A stretch of 14,463 nt of DNA. Origin: UBA11795 sp964652755. GTDB lineage: Bacteria > Chloroflexota > Dehalococcoidia > Lucifugimonadales > UBA826. A program made the translations under genes and the position numbers. The notes under the pieces are model-generated. The model was not told where the DNA came from. It worked only from the letters and a program-made list of their open reading frames with translations, and searched no databases. Of this stretch, positions 7,591 through 14,439 are shown in pieces. Where the stretch lies: positions 1-14,463 of the forward strand of contig CAZZBP010000057.1 of NCBI GenBank assembly GCA_964652755.1, given 5' to 3'. The first letter of the stretch is position 1; each line of letters opens with the position of its first letter.

Positions 7591-8418
7591 TTAGATTATT
7601 TCGCCGGACTCGCCAATATCGCCAATCGATCCGCCGCCAAGTTCAGAACCAACCTCTTTGATTCTTCCAAACTCATCCCGATACCCATTATGCATCGTCC
7701 TGGCGTCGCTCGAATAAAGCACAAACCGGGCTCCCTCTCTTAACCATTTTTGCGTTAGTTCCACGGTTTGATGGTGGATTAATACTGGAGTATCGGCTGA
7801 TCGACACTTTTCAATAATCTCTCTCAGCGCTGCTTCATAATCGGGATGGTCGTACTGATCAGGAACGCCTAGAGTGATAGATAAATCGTTCGGCCCCACA
7901 AAAATAGCATCAATCCCGTCTACTTTCAGAATGCTTTCCAAATTCTTTATCGCCGGCACACTCTCGATTCCTATGATGCAAACATTGTTTCGATTTCTGT
8001 TTTCAAGATATTCTTTCGTTTCCAAGCTAGGAAATTCTCCAAAATCCACTGCCTTTTTTGCCAGGACTCCCTTGAGCGGCCTCCACTTTGTCGCACCGAC
8101 GACCTCTTTAACTTCATCGACCGTCTCACAGTATGGAGCCAGTACACCCTGTGCCCCTGCATCAAGAAACATGGTGACGTAATGTGAAGCTGGGATGGGA
8201 ACCCTCACAATAGGAACAACTCCCGTGTAATTAAAAGCCGCCATGTAATCTGCGACCTCGGATCTGCTGCGGGCCGCATGTTCTGTATCTATGATGACGT
8301 AGTCGAGACCAAATGCCCCCAATGTACGACCCCATCCCGGATTTCGTCCCATGCTAATCATGGTTCCATATATAATTCCCCCGCCACCGACCTTTTGTTT
8401 TAACTGCTCGCCGTTCAA
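7591..8418 (-). CDS. HpcH/HpaI-family class II aldolase
   Basis: A metal-dependent aldolase of the HpcH/HpaI (2,4-dihydroxyhept-2-ene-1,7-dioate aldolase) family, which cleaves or forms 2-keto-acid aldols through a pyruvate enolate. With the TTG start at 8418 it has 275 residues, and the catalytic set falls at His47 (DTEHA), Arg72 (IVRVP), Glu152 (GIESVPA) and Asp178 (VGPNDLS), nearly the same numbers as His45, Arg70, Glu149 and Asp175 of E. coli HpaI. AGGAG (8427-8431) lies 8 nt before this TTG. A GTG at 8484 and an ATG at 8472 are in frame, but lack ribosome sites and fall on or upstream of the promoter -10. First intact gene of the aldolase, lactonase and FAD-oxidase unit. Substrate not identified. 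Confidence 0.9.
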   Translation of the reverse strand: MNGEQLKQKVGGGGIIYGTMISMGRNPGWGRTLGAFGLDYVIIDTEHAARSRSEVADYMAAFNYTGVVPIVRVPIPASHYVTMFLDAGAQGVLAPYCETVDEVKEVVGATKWRPLKGVLAKKAVDFGEFPSLETKEYLENRNRNNVCIIGIESVPAIKNLESILKVDGIDAIFVGPNDLSITLGVPDQYDHPDYEAALREIIEKCRSADTPVLIHHQTVELTQKWLREGARFVLYSSDARTMHNGYRDEFGRIKEVGSELGGGSIGDIGESGEII

Positions 8419-8426
8419 TGTCCTTA

Positions 8427-8431
8427 CTCCT
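8427..8431 (-). promoter_or_regulatory. ribosome binding site that fixes a TTG start
   Basis: AGGAG on the minus strand, 8 nt before TTG (8416-8418) of the aldolase. It is the only good Shine-Dalgarno sequence near any possible start of this gene, and decides against the upstream ATG and GTG. Confidence 0.6.
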
Positions 8432-8470
8432 ACATAACCGATTTTCGGTATCTTGTTCTCTAGAGCCTGC

Positions 8471-8499
8471 ATTTTACAGAGCACGTGAGTGGTCGTCTA
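8471..8499 (-). promoter_or_regulatory. sigma-70-type promoter of the aldolase operon
   Basis: TAGACG (8494-8499) and TAAAAT (8471-8476, 5 of 6 matches) are spaced by 17 bp on the minus strand, in the 94-bp gap between the MFS remnant and the aldolase. Initiation near 8463 would leave a leader of about 45 nt before TTG 8418. The -35 with its preceding T (TTAGACG) is identical to that of the Gfo/Idh promoter. If real, the aldolase operon is expressed independently of the decayed MFS gene. Confidence 0.5.
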
Positions 8500-8883
8500 A
8501 CAGACCAAATAGTCAGGGCCGTTTTCCGCGACTTACAACAACGTAGCCGACTACACTTGTCTGTCGCCCCCCGACTATCACAAACGCCGAGGCAACCCCA
8601 AACGCACCAGTCACAGGTCCCAGGACAAAGTTACCGCCGGAAGCCCCTACGTCCCAGGCTTGTTGAAGAGTAGCAAGAGCAAATACTTTCTCTTTCGCAG
8701 GAACCCTGTCGACTACAAGTGAATTTATTCCAGGATAGATAAGTCCGTAACCGACACCGTGAAGAAAAGCTGTCCCCATGAACATCGGTACAACAGGACT
8801 CCGAGAAAGAAGGAACATGGCCACCGAAACTACGGCCAAACCAGGAACAATCACGGCACCTCTTCCAAGTCTATCCGAGATCC

Positions 8884-8918
8884 TACCGTTTATCAGGGTC
8901 GTTCCTGATAAAACGGTA
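8884..8918. repeat. imperfect 14/15-bp inverted repeat inside the MFS remnant
   Basis: TACCGTTTATCAGG (8884-8897) pairs with CCTGATAAAACGGTA (8904-8918) apart from one unpaired base, with a 6-nt loop. It lies in sequence coding for the T-V-L-S-G-T-T-L-I-N-G-R segment of the MFS remnant. Coding constraint may explain it, but the arms are long for chance. Confidence 0.6.
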
Positions 8919-9191
8919 AAGTAAAACCAGGAGTTGAAATCTTCAGGTAATCCTTATTTCTTCCGCCAGGAGTAGTAGAAACGTACTAACCGGTGCCATG
9001 GTAAAAGCGTAAGTGAGAAAAACAAAAGTCGGAAATACCGCCGCTTTGCTAACTAGGGGAGCCTTTTTTGCCTCTTCAGTATCCTCTCCAATCGTAGCTT
9101 CGGGCATCCTGGTTTCGGTATCTGATATGAAAAGTGCTATCAGAAAGGCCATTAATGCCAAGACGGATGCCGCTATAAAGGTAATTCCAGT

Positions 9192-9230
9192 ACCATGTGT
9201 CACGAACCATGTGTCACATAATGTCACATA
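9192..9230. repeat. short tandem duplications inside the MFS remnant
   Basis: A 14-bp unit beginning ACCATGTGTCAC occurs at 9192-9205 and again at 9206-9219, with 12 of 14 positions identical. GTGTCACATA (9211-9220) is then followed by ATGTCACATA (9221-9230), with 9 of 10 identical. Together the extra copies add 24 bp, or 8 codons, and encode the polar stretch C-D-T-W-F-V-T-H in a place where a membrane helix would be expected. Confidence 0.7.
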
Positions 9231-9785
9231 GAGAAAAACTCCAAATGGTGGCGCATACAACTGGGCAACTGAAATAGAGTTCCCCATATACGACATACTT
9301 TCGCCCCTTCTTGCCTTTGGAGCAAGGTTAGTACTTGTGGCAACTGGAGCGATTGCAAGACCAACTCCCTGGGTCATACAAATAGGTACTATCCACTATT
9401 CAGACGGCAAAGGTATATACAGGATCGTTGACCCCACAAAGAGGGGAATTCCTAGTAAGACCACACGCTTTGGTCCTGACTTCAGTCTCCATTTCCCGGA
9501 TAGGGGTCCGACTATAAACTCCGGCGCGACCGAACGTGGCAATGATTACTCCTATCTCCCATGCCTCACACCCTAATTTAACGATGAACTCGGATACAAC
9601 TATAAAAAGAGCGAAAAATCCAGCGAGCAGCCGATGTGCTACCAGCAGATTCAACACGAAATCTCTATTCCACAGCCTGCCCTCATTTGGGACAGGGAAT
9701 GTTCCATTTTGTTCAGTCGTGCGTGCGACCTCATTAAGGAATTTACTTGGTCATATTAAATAGGGAAATAAAAAACATGAAATAA

Positions 9786-9815
9786 TTGACGATATTCCAG
9801 TCGGGATGTTAAAGT
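9786..9815 (+). promoter_or_regulatory. candidate promoter of the MFS_3/PTE unit
   Basis: TTGACG (9786-9791, 5 of 6) is followed after 18 bp by TAAAGT (9810-9815, 4 of 6). It is the best plus-strand pair in the 107-bp gap before the MFS gene. A short inverted repeat overlaps the -10, so a regulator could bind there. Weak prediction. Confidence 0.3.
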
Positions 9816-9820
9816 CCCGA
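9801..9820. repeat. 6-bp inverted repeat in the intergenic gap
   Basis: TCGGGA (9801-9806) and TCCCGA (9815-9820) form a dyad around an 8-nt centre. It overlaps the candidate -10 of the plus-strand MFS gene and lacks a T-run, so an operator is more likely than a terminator. Six-bp arms may be chance. Confidence 0.4.
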
Positions 9821-9861
9821 GGCTTCTACTCCAAATATTCCACCCCTATAAAGAATGTGAT

Positions 9862-11151
9862 TTGAGCATAACAGCGAAGGCTAATAGTACCGAAGACTCT
9901 GTCACTGAAGTTGGTCACGAAAAACCTAGCGGTTCACTCCGACTATCCACGATACTCGATTCTCTTTCTTACAGGGATTTTCGCTGGATCTGGATTGGGT
10001 CGTTTGTCTCATTCATGGCCATGAATATGCAAATGATCACCCGAAGCTGGTTGATACTGCGCGTCACTGGCGATTCCCCATTGGCTTTGACCTTGGTAAC
10101 CCTCACTTTCGCCCTACCGATGACTGTAATTGCACCTTTTGCTGGTGCCTTGTCTGACAGGTTTTCAAGAAAGAAATTGGTATTTATAAGCCAGATCGGC
10201 AATGCAGTACTTACCCTAACGTTAGGTATCCTAGATTTCACCGGCGCAGTAACTTTCTTTTACATAATGATAATAGGAGTTTTTAACGGCTCTTTAATGG
10301 CCGTAAACATGCCCAGCAGACAGGTGATAATCTCTGACATCGTACCGGACGACAAGTTGATGAACGCGATATCGCTCAACAATTCGAGCATGAATCTTAC
10401 AAGGGTAGCGGGCCCCGCACTGGCAGGTTTTTTGATTTTACTCGTGGATACCGCGGGCGTTTTTTTTATAGTTTCTGCCATTTATGTATTCTCAGCCATT
10501 TCTATAGCTATGGTAAATTACTCGCCATCAAAAAATGACTCATCCAAAAAGAGTGTCGCGGCGGACATACGTGAAGGGCTCACTTATGCATTCAGCGAGC
10601 CTATTTTGCGTGCCTTGTTCGTAATGACCTTTATCCCGGTTCTTTTCGGCTTCTCTTACTATGCCCTAATTCCTGCATGGGCAAGAGAGGCACTCAACAT
10701 TCAGTCTGACGGTCTTGGCATTTTGTTAATGTTAATGGGCGTTGGAGCCACGGTCGGCACCATCGGATTGGCGGCATTGGGAAATTTACGGAAACGAGGA
10801 ATCGTCATGCTCTCCACTTCAGTCGCCTGGGGAATTGCTCTCGCTATTTTCTCCCAGATGTCGTCTTTTCCCCTTGCGGTTCCATTCCTTTTATTTATTG
10901 GCTTGACCAGTTCAGTGTATATGTCTATGAATATGACTATGATTCAGCTTACTTCTGATCAGAAGATGCGTGGCCGTGTAATGAGCATATCCATGATGAC
11001 ATTTGGAATGATGCCATTGAGCGCAGTACCATTCGGCACGATAGCACAGAAAATAGGGACCCCCGACGCACTCATGATAAGCGGAATTCTACTGGCGAGT
11101 TTTACGGTGTTATTTGCAATGTTCAACCGAACATTTAGAGAAATAAACTGA
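9862..11151 (+). CDS. MFS transporter, MFS_3/EntS-like
   Basis: A 429-residue integral membrane transporter of the major facilitator superfamily, closest in style to the MFS_3 (EntS-like exporter) branch. A hydrophilic N-terminus of about 38 residues precedes TM1 (about 41-66). Motif A is GALSDRFSRKK (95-105) between TM2 and TM3. A central cytoplasmic loop (about 219-245) separates the two halves, and MRGRVMS (369-375) is the late loop motif typical of this branch. The cargo is unknown, and the branch contains both exporters and importers. The start is TTG 9862, because the frame is closed upstream at 9787-9789 and has no ATG or GTG before the first helix; only a poor AAGAA ribosome site is present. 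The PTE-like gene follows after 22 nt, suggesting transport of its substrate or product. Unrelated in frame integrity to the decayed MFS beside it. Confidence 0.88.
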   Translation: MSITAKANSTEDSVTEVGHEKPSGSLRLSTILDSLSYRDFRWIWIGSFVSFMAMNMQMITRSWLILRVTGDSPLALTLVTLTFALPMTVIAPFAGALSDRFSRKKLVFISQIGNAVLTLTLGILDFTGAVTFFYIMIIGVFNGSLMAVNMPSRQVIISDIVPDDKLMNAISLNNSSMNLTRVAGPALAGFLILLVDTAGVFFIVSAIYVFSAISIAMVNYSPSKNDSSKKSVAADIREGLTYAFSEPILRALFVMTFIPVLFGFSYYALIPAWAREALNIQSDGLGILLMLMGVGATVGTIGLAALGNLRKRGIVMLSTSVAWGIALAIFSQMSSFPLAVPFLLFIGLTSSVYMSMNMTMIQLTSDQKMRGRVMSISMMTFGMMPLSAVPFGTIAQKIGTPDALMISGILLASFTVLFAMFNRTFREIN

Positions 11152-11173
11152 ACCCGAATTTTAGGAGACTTGT

Positions 11174-12226
11174 ATGGTATTAGAAAGTCAGAAAGGTATG
11201 GTTCAAACTGTTCTAGGTACAATCCAGCCAAGTGAACTAGGTCCAACCATGACCCATGAACATCTTCTGATTAACTTCGGAGTTATGTTTAACCCTCCAT
11301 CTGAAGCAACTACACAACGCCTCGCACACGAGCCAGTCACCTTAGAAAACCTGGGCTGGATCCGTCAGTATTGCTACAGCAACCTCGACAACTTGCTCGT
11401 CCTAGATGAAGACACCGCCGTAAACGAGGCATTACTTTACAGAAGACATGGCGGAGGCACCATTGTAGATGCGACCACAATAGGAATCGGCAGAGATCCC
11501 CTAGCACTGACCCGAATATCTCGAGCTTCAGGAGTAAACGTGGTAATGGGTGCAGGTTATTATGTCGATGCCGCCCAGCCAGATGAAGTTGCTGATATGT
11601 CAGAAGAGCATATCGCAAAACAAATCGTTGCCGAGATTCAAACAGGGGTTGGGAATACCGGGGTAAAAGCAGGGATCATAGGCGAAATTGGCTGTTCTTG
11701 GCCTCTTACAAGAAACGAACAAAAGGTACTTCGGGCATCGGCGCAGGCACAAATAGAGACCGGAGCAGCGATCCTCATTCATCCCGGAAGAAACGAAGCA
11801 GCACCATTGGAAATCTTACAAATACTTCAAAGTAGTGGCGCAGACATGGCCAGGGTTATCATGGGGCACTTAGACCGAACAGTTGCATCCCTAGATATGC
11901 TAAGAGAAATCGCCTCTACACAATGTGTACTGGAGTGGGATCTTTTTGGAAACGAGATTTCCTACTACCAGCCATCTGATTTTGATATGCCTAGTGATGC
12001 ACAGCGAATGGATTTTATTAGAACCATGATCGACGACGGCATCGGGGATCGTATTGTGATAGCCCACGACATCTGTACTAAACACAGACTTGTCATGTAC
12101 GGCGGCCACGGTTACGGATATATACTGGAACACATAGTGCCTAGGATGAGAACCCGTAACTTTTCAGAGAGTGAGATACATTCCCTTGTTCAAGGCAATC
12201 CTGGCAGATTGCTGACTATAACTTGA
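11174..12226 (+). CDS. phosphotriesterase-related (PTER-like) metallohydrolase
   Basis: A 350-residue amidohydrolase-superfamily TIM barrel of the phosphotriesterase family. The binuclear metal site is complete: His28 and His30 (THEHL), Glu171 (IIGEIGCSW), His203 (LIHPGR), His232 (GHLDR) and Asp299 (AHDICTKHR). The bridging ligand is Glu, as in PTER-like and some lactonase-like members, where true phosphotriesterases have a carboxylated Lys. Known relatives hydrolyse lactones, amides such as N-acetyltaurine (mammalian PTER) or phosphoesters, so the substrate stays open. No signal peptide is visible. AGGAG (11163-11167) stands 6 nt before the ATG. It is the second gene of a two-gene unit with the MFS transporter. 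The 50 bp after its stop, up to the VOC gene, contain no terminator that I can recognise. Confidence 0.92.
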   Translation: MVLESQKGMVQTVLGTIQPSELGPTMTHEHLLINFGVMFNPPSEATTQRLAHEPVTLENLGWIRQYCYSNLDNLLVLDEDTAVNEALLYRRHGGGTIVDATTIGIGRDPLALTRISRASGVNVVMGAGYYVDAAQPDEVADMSEEHIAKQIVAEIQTGVGNTGVKAGIIGEIGCSWPLTRNEQKVLRASAQAQIETGAAILIHPGRNEAAPLEILQILQSSGADMARVIMGHLDRTVASLDMLREIASTQCVLEWDLFGNEISYYQPSDFDMPSDAQRMDFIRTMIDDGIGDRIVIAHDICTKHRLVMYGGHGYGYILEHIVPRMRTRNFSESEIHSLVQGNPGRLLTIT

Positions 12227-12276
12227 TAAAAATTTCAGCATGAGAGCCTTACTACCTCAACGTGATCTGCCCGGGA

Positions 12277-12672
12277 TCATACTAGTACGCCGAAGCCAGA
12301 TCGTGTGCAAACCTCGATCCTATTCCCTTCGGGGTCGTTCAAAAAAAAGACCCTCTGCCCGTCGTTCCTCGTAGTAATGTCAGTAGTCTCAACATCCATG
12401 CCATGAACCGATTTCTGGGCAGCTTCTATGTCGTCTACCTCAAACGCACCGTGGTGGGATGGCACCGATGGTCCATCCGCGGTTTCAACAAGATGTACCA
12501 TAGCCCCACTTGGCAATTGGAGCCATATGATATGTTCTGAATCAACCTGCTTTGGAATCTCCTTCACTCCAAGTACATCCTTCCAAAATTTCAGAGCCCC
12601 AACCTTGTCTCGCACATTGTATGTGACATGGTTCACGGCCTTTAACCGAACGTTGTCTGCTGTAAGAGCCAT
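12277..12672 (-). CDS. VOC-superfamily (glyoxalase/dioxygenase-like) protein
   Basis: A 131-residue vicinal-oxygen-chelate protein with two beta-alpha-beta-beta-beta repeats, in the size range of glyoxalase I or small dioxygenase-like proteins. Probable metal ligands are His15 (VNHVTYNV), His60 or Glu63 (MVHLVE), His74 (SHHGAFEVDD) and Glu120 (NDPEGNRIEV), which starts and ends each repeat as expected. The function cannot be chosen among glyoxalase, fosfomycin-resistance-like or ring-cleavage enzymes from sequence alone. AAGGAG (12679-12684) lies 6 nt before the ATG. It converges with the PTE-like gene (50 bp between stops) and diverges from the RidA gene. Confidence 0.88.
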   Translation of the reverse strand: MALTADNVRLKAVNHVTYNVRDKVGALKFWKDVLGVKEIPKQVDSEHIIWLQLPSGAMVHLVETADGPSVPSHHGAFEVDDIEAAQKSVHGMDVETTDITTRNDGQRVFFLNDPEGNRIEVCTRSGFGVLV

Positions 12673-12684
12673 CGAAATCTCCTT

Positions 12685-12763
12685 CTGTTAATATGCTCCA
12701 CTAGCGACTCGAACTAGAATTAATCTTGAACTCGTAGCCGTTATCGGAAGCTAATATTAACAG
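12685..12763. repeat. inverted decamer pair in the VOC/RidA divergent gap
   Basis: CTGTTAATAT (12685-12694) and its exact reverse complement ATATTAACAG (12754-12763) flank the centre of the 136-bp gap between the two divergent genes. Each gene therefore has the same decamer upstream of its start. They may be paired operator half-sites. The left copy is too close to the VOC ribosome site to be that gene's -10 box. Confidence 0.5.
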
Positions 12764-12808
12764 CATGGAATATCCAAGCACTCAATCAACCCTATTGGGA
12801 GGAATCAG

Positions 12809-13276
12809 ATGAGCAAGATCGAATCTAGACTGCAAGAATTAGGAATCACGTTACCAGATTCGCCGGCACCAGTGGCAAATTACGTTCCTGTTGTTAGAAC
12901 TGGCAACCTAATATATCTATCCGGTGTAGGGCCTACGCCAAAATCAGATGGGTCCGAATATAAAGGAAAACTTGGCGACAATATCTCAATAGACGAAGGA
13001 TATGATGCTGCACGACTCACTGCAGTAAATTTGATGGCTCGACTTAAAGGATATTTAGGCGATCTCGACAGAGTTACTCAGATCGTAAAACTTCTCTCCA
13101 TGGTCAATGCTACAGCAGACTTTACAGAACCTCCCGCTGTCTCTAACGGTTGTTCCGATTTGCTAGTAGAGGTGTTTGGGGACAGGGGACGGCACGCCAG
13201 ATCTGCTATCGGAGTAGCTACGCTTCCTGGCGGAATGCCGATCGAAATCGAGCTAATCGCGGAAATTTCTGATTAG
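12809..13276 (+). CDS. RidA/YjgF-family imine deaminase-like protein
   Basis: A 155-residue member of the RidA/YjgF/UK114 (COG0251) family, somewhat longer than the roughly 130 residues of classical RidA. The family core is visible: LIYLSGVGP (34-42), a central helix with N-L-M-A-R-L (74-79), and HARSAIGVATLP (129-140), which carries Arg131 at the position of the catalytic Arg that holds the imino-acid carboxylate. PIEIELIAEI (144-153) follows. Classical RidA hydrolyses 2-aminoacrylate and other 2-imino acids; this longer form may have another preference. GGGAGGA lies 5 nt before the ATG. The stop overlaps that of the convergent FAD oxidase by 4 nt, and such oxidases produce imines, so a shared role is plausible. 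Confidence 0.9.
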   Translation: MSKIESRLQELGITLPDSPAPVANYVPVVRTGNLIYLSGVGPTPKSDGSEYKGKLGDNISIDEGYDAARLTAVNLMARLKGYLGDLDRVTQIVKLLSMVNATADFTEPPAVSNGCSDLLVEVFGDRGRHARSAIGVATLPGGMPIEIELIAEISD

Positions 13277-14439
13277 GCCAACACCTGCATTCCATACCGG
13301 GACTTAAGTCCGGCCCCGGAGACAAATCTTTTGGCATTCAAAACGGAAACATCGATCGTTTTTGAATGCCCAGATGTCATGATTTCTCCCATGGCCTTTC
13401 CTACCATGGGAGACAATTTAAACCCGTGGCCACTAAATCCCACGGCTACATACAATCCCGCGATGCCGTCGATAGCATCTAGAACAGGGTGCCAGTCTGG
13501 GGTGGTAGTAAAAAGTCCTGACCATCCTCCTCTGAACAGGGACGTAGCAAGTCCGGGAACTCTTCTGACCATGTTTTCAAATGTCCGTTCGACAACCGGC
13601 ATGTCTACTCCCTGGTTAAATTTGTCAGGGCCTATACCCTCCTCCTCACCCACACCAATCATGGTAATACCCCCTACATCAGGACGTGCTGAAAGATCAT
13701 GGATAACATCTCCTATACTGGGATGCTCTGGCACCAGATCATCCGGCCTTCGTAGCAGAACAACTTGATGCCGGATTGTTTTAAGATGAAGATCTAATCC
13801 AACCGAGTTAAGCAAGGGTCCAGACCACGGGCCAGCAGCTACAACAACCTTTTCCGTAGAGATTATTCCTGAATCCGTTCTAACTCCCACGACACGACCA
13901 TCCTTAACGTCAACGCTTCGAACCTCCGCAGAGTCTTCAACGATGCATCCTAACTCCCTCGACTTGCGCGCATACCCAGTTGTCTCAGAATATGGATCCG
14001 CATAGCCTGACTGAGGTTCCCAAGAATAGATTTCATTTTCAAGAACGGCGACCATAGGACAAATTTCAGACAGTTCCGATGCTGTAATTTCATCAGCGTC
14101 AATGCCTAATTCCCTTTGCATTGACAAATTTTCTCGCATTGCTGATGCATCTTGATCGCTGACTACAAGGAGGTAGCCCGTCCTCGTGTAACCTGAAGAT
14201 GAGCCAACTATTTCGTGGAAATGCTGAAACACCTTCAGGCTTTCCCAGGCCATCCTAGCCGTGACCTCGTTCGAATAATGCATTCGCAAAATAGCCTGAG
14301 ACCTACTTGTCGATCCAGAACCAATCACATTTTTCTCTAATAGGTGTGTTTTAGTCATCCCCATTTCAGCGAGGTTATATTGAATCGAACATCCCATGAC
14401 TCCACCGCCAATAATCACGGCATCTGCGGTCTTAGACAT
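13273..14439 (-). CDS. FAD-dependent sarcosine/D-amino-acid oxidase family protein
   Basis: A 388-residue DAO-superfamily flavoprotein similar to monomeric or beta-subunit sarcosine oxidases and dimethylglycine dehydrogenase N-domains. The Rossmann motif is AVIIGGGVMG (7-16) with Glu35 in HLLEK, followed by GSGSTSRSQAILRMHYS (40-56), the usual second FAD and substrate-loop segment. VVVAAGPWSG lies mid-protein, and GFSGHGFKLSPMVG (about 335-347) near the C-terminus contacts the flavin. No membrane segment or signal is evident. It is a paralogue of the oxidase at 5435-6652 but clearly diverged from it. GGAG (14446-14449) stands 6 nt before the ATG at 14439. The upstream region is cut off by the window. 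Its 3' end meets RidA tail to tail with overlapping stop codons. Confidence 0.92.
   Translation of the reverse strand: MSKTADAVIIGGGVMGCSIQYNLAEMGMTKTHLLEKNVIGSGSTSRSQAILRMHYSNEVTARMAWESLKVFQHFHEIVGSSSGYTRTGYLLVVSDQDASAMRENLSMQRELGIDADEITASELSEICPMVAVLENEIYSWEPQSGYADPYSETTGYARKSRELGCIVEDSAEVRSVDVKDGRVVGVRTDSGIISTEKVVVAAGPWSGPLLNSVGLDLHLKTIRHQVVLLRRPDDLVPEHPSIGDVIHDLSARPDVGGITMIGVGEEEGIGPDKFNQGVDMPVVERTFENMVRRVPGLATSLFRGGWSGLFTTTPDWHPVLDAIDGIAGLYVAVGFSGHGFKLSPMVGKAMGEIMTSGHSKTIDVSVLNAKRFVSGAGLKSRYGMQVLA

Larger units (their letters stand above)
8513..9754 (-). pseudogene. MFS transporter, decayed by several frameshifts and a stop
   Basis: Remains of a 12-helix major facilitator transporter of about 410 residues, readable only by combining frames. 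The N-terminus follows ATG 9754 (M-T-K), but an extra T at 9745 is needed to reach the next frame, which gives LWNRDFVLNLLVAHRLLAGF (TM1). Near 9526 the frame changes again and continues as EFIVGPLSGKWRL. An amber codon TAG (9396-9398) interrupts this frame before CMTQGVGLAIAPVATS. Near 8948 an extra A shifts into the frame reading GLPEDFNSWFYF, then the motif-A-like GRISDRLGRG and the C-terminal half, ending with TGA at 8513-8515. A short tandem-repeat expansion lies at 9192-9230. No ribosome site precedes the ATG. It lies upstream of the aldolase operon and may once have supplied its substrate. Confidence 0.82.

Noticed and set aside
9396..9398. In-frame TAG of the MFS gene as a recoded amino acid (pyrrolysine-like or suppressed amber).
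   Set aside because: The same gene has several frameshifts, so ordinary decay is simpler. Intact genes here end normally with TAG, for example the alpha/beta hydrolase and RidA.
12700..12725. Possible tRNA T-loop-like sequence in the VOC/RidA gap.
   Set aside because: No matching acceptor, D or anticodon stems can be drawn around it.
13297..13320. Palindrome CCGGGACTTAAGTCCGG and a following GC-rich dyad near the RidA stop, as a possible terminator.
   Set aside because: It lies within the C-terminal codons of the convergent FAD oxidase, has essentially no loop and is not followed by a T-run.
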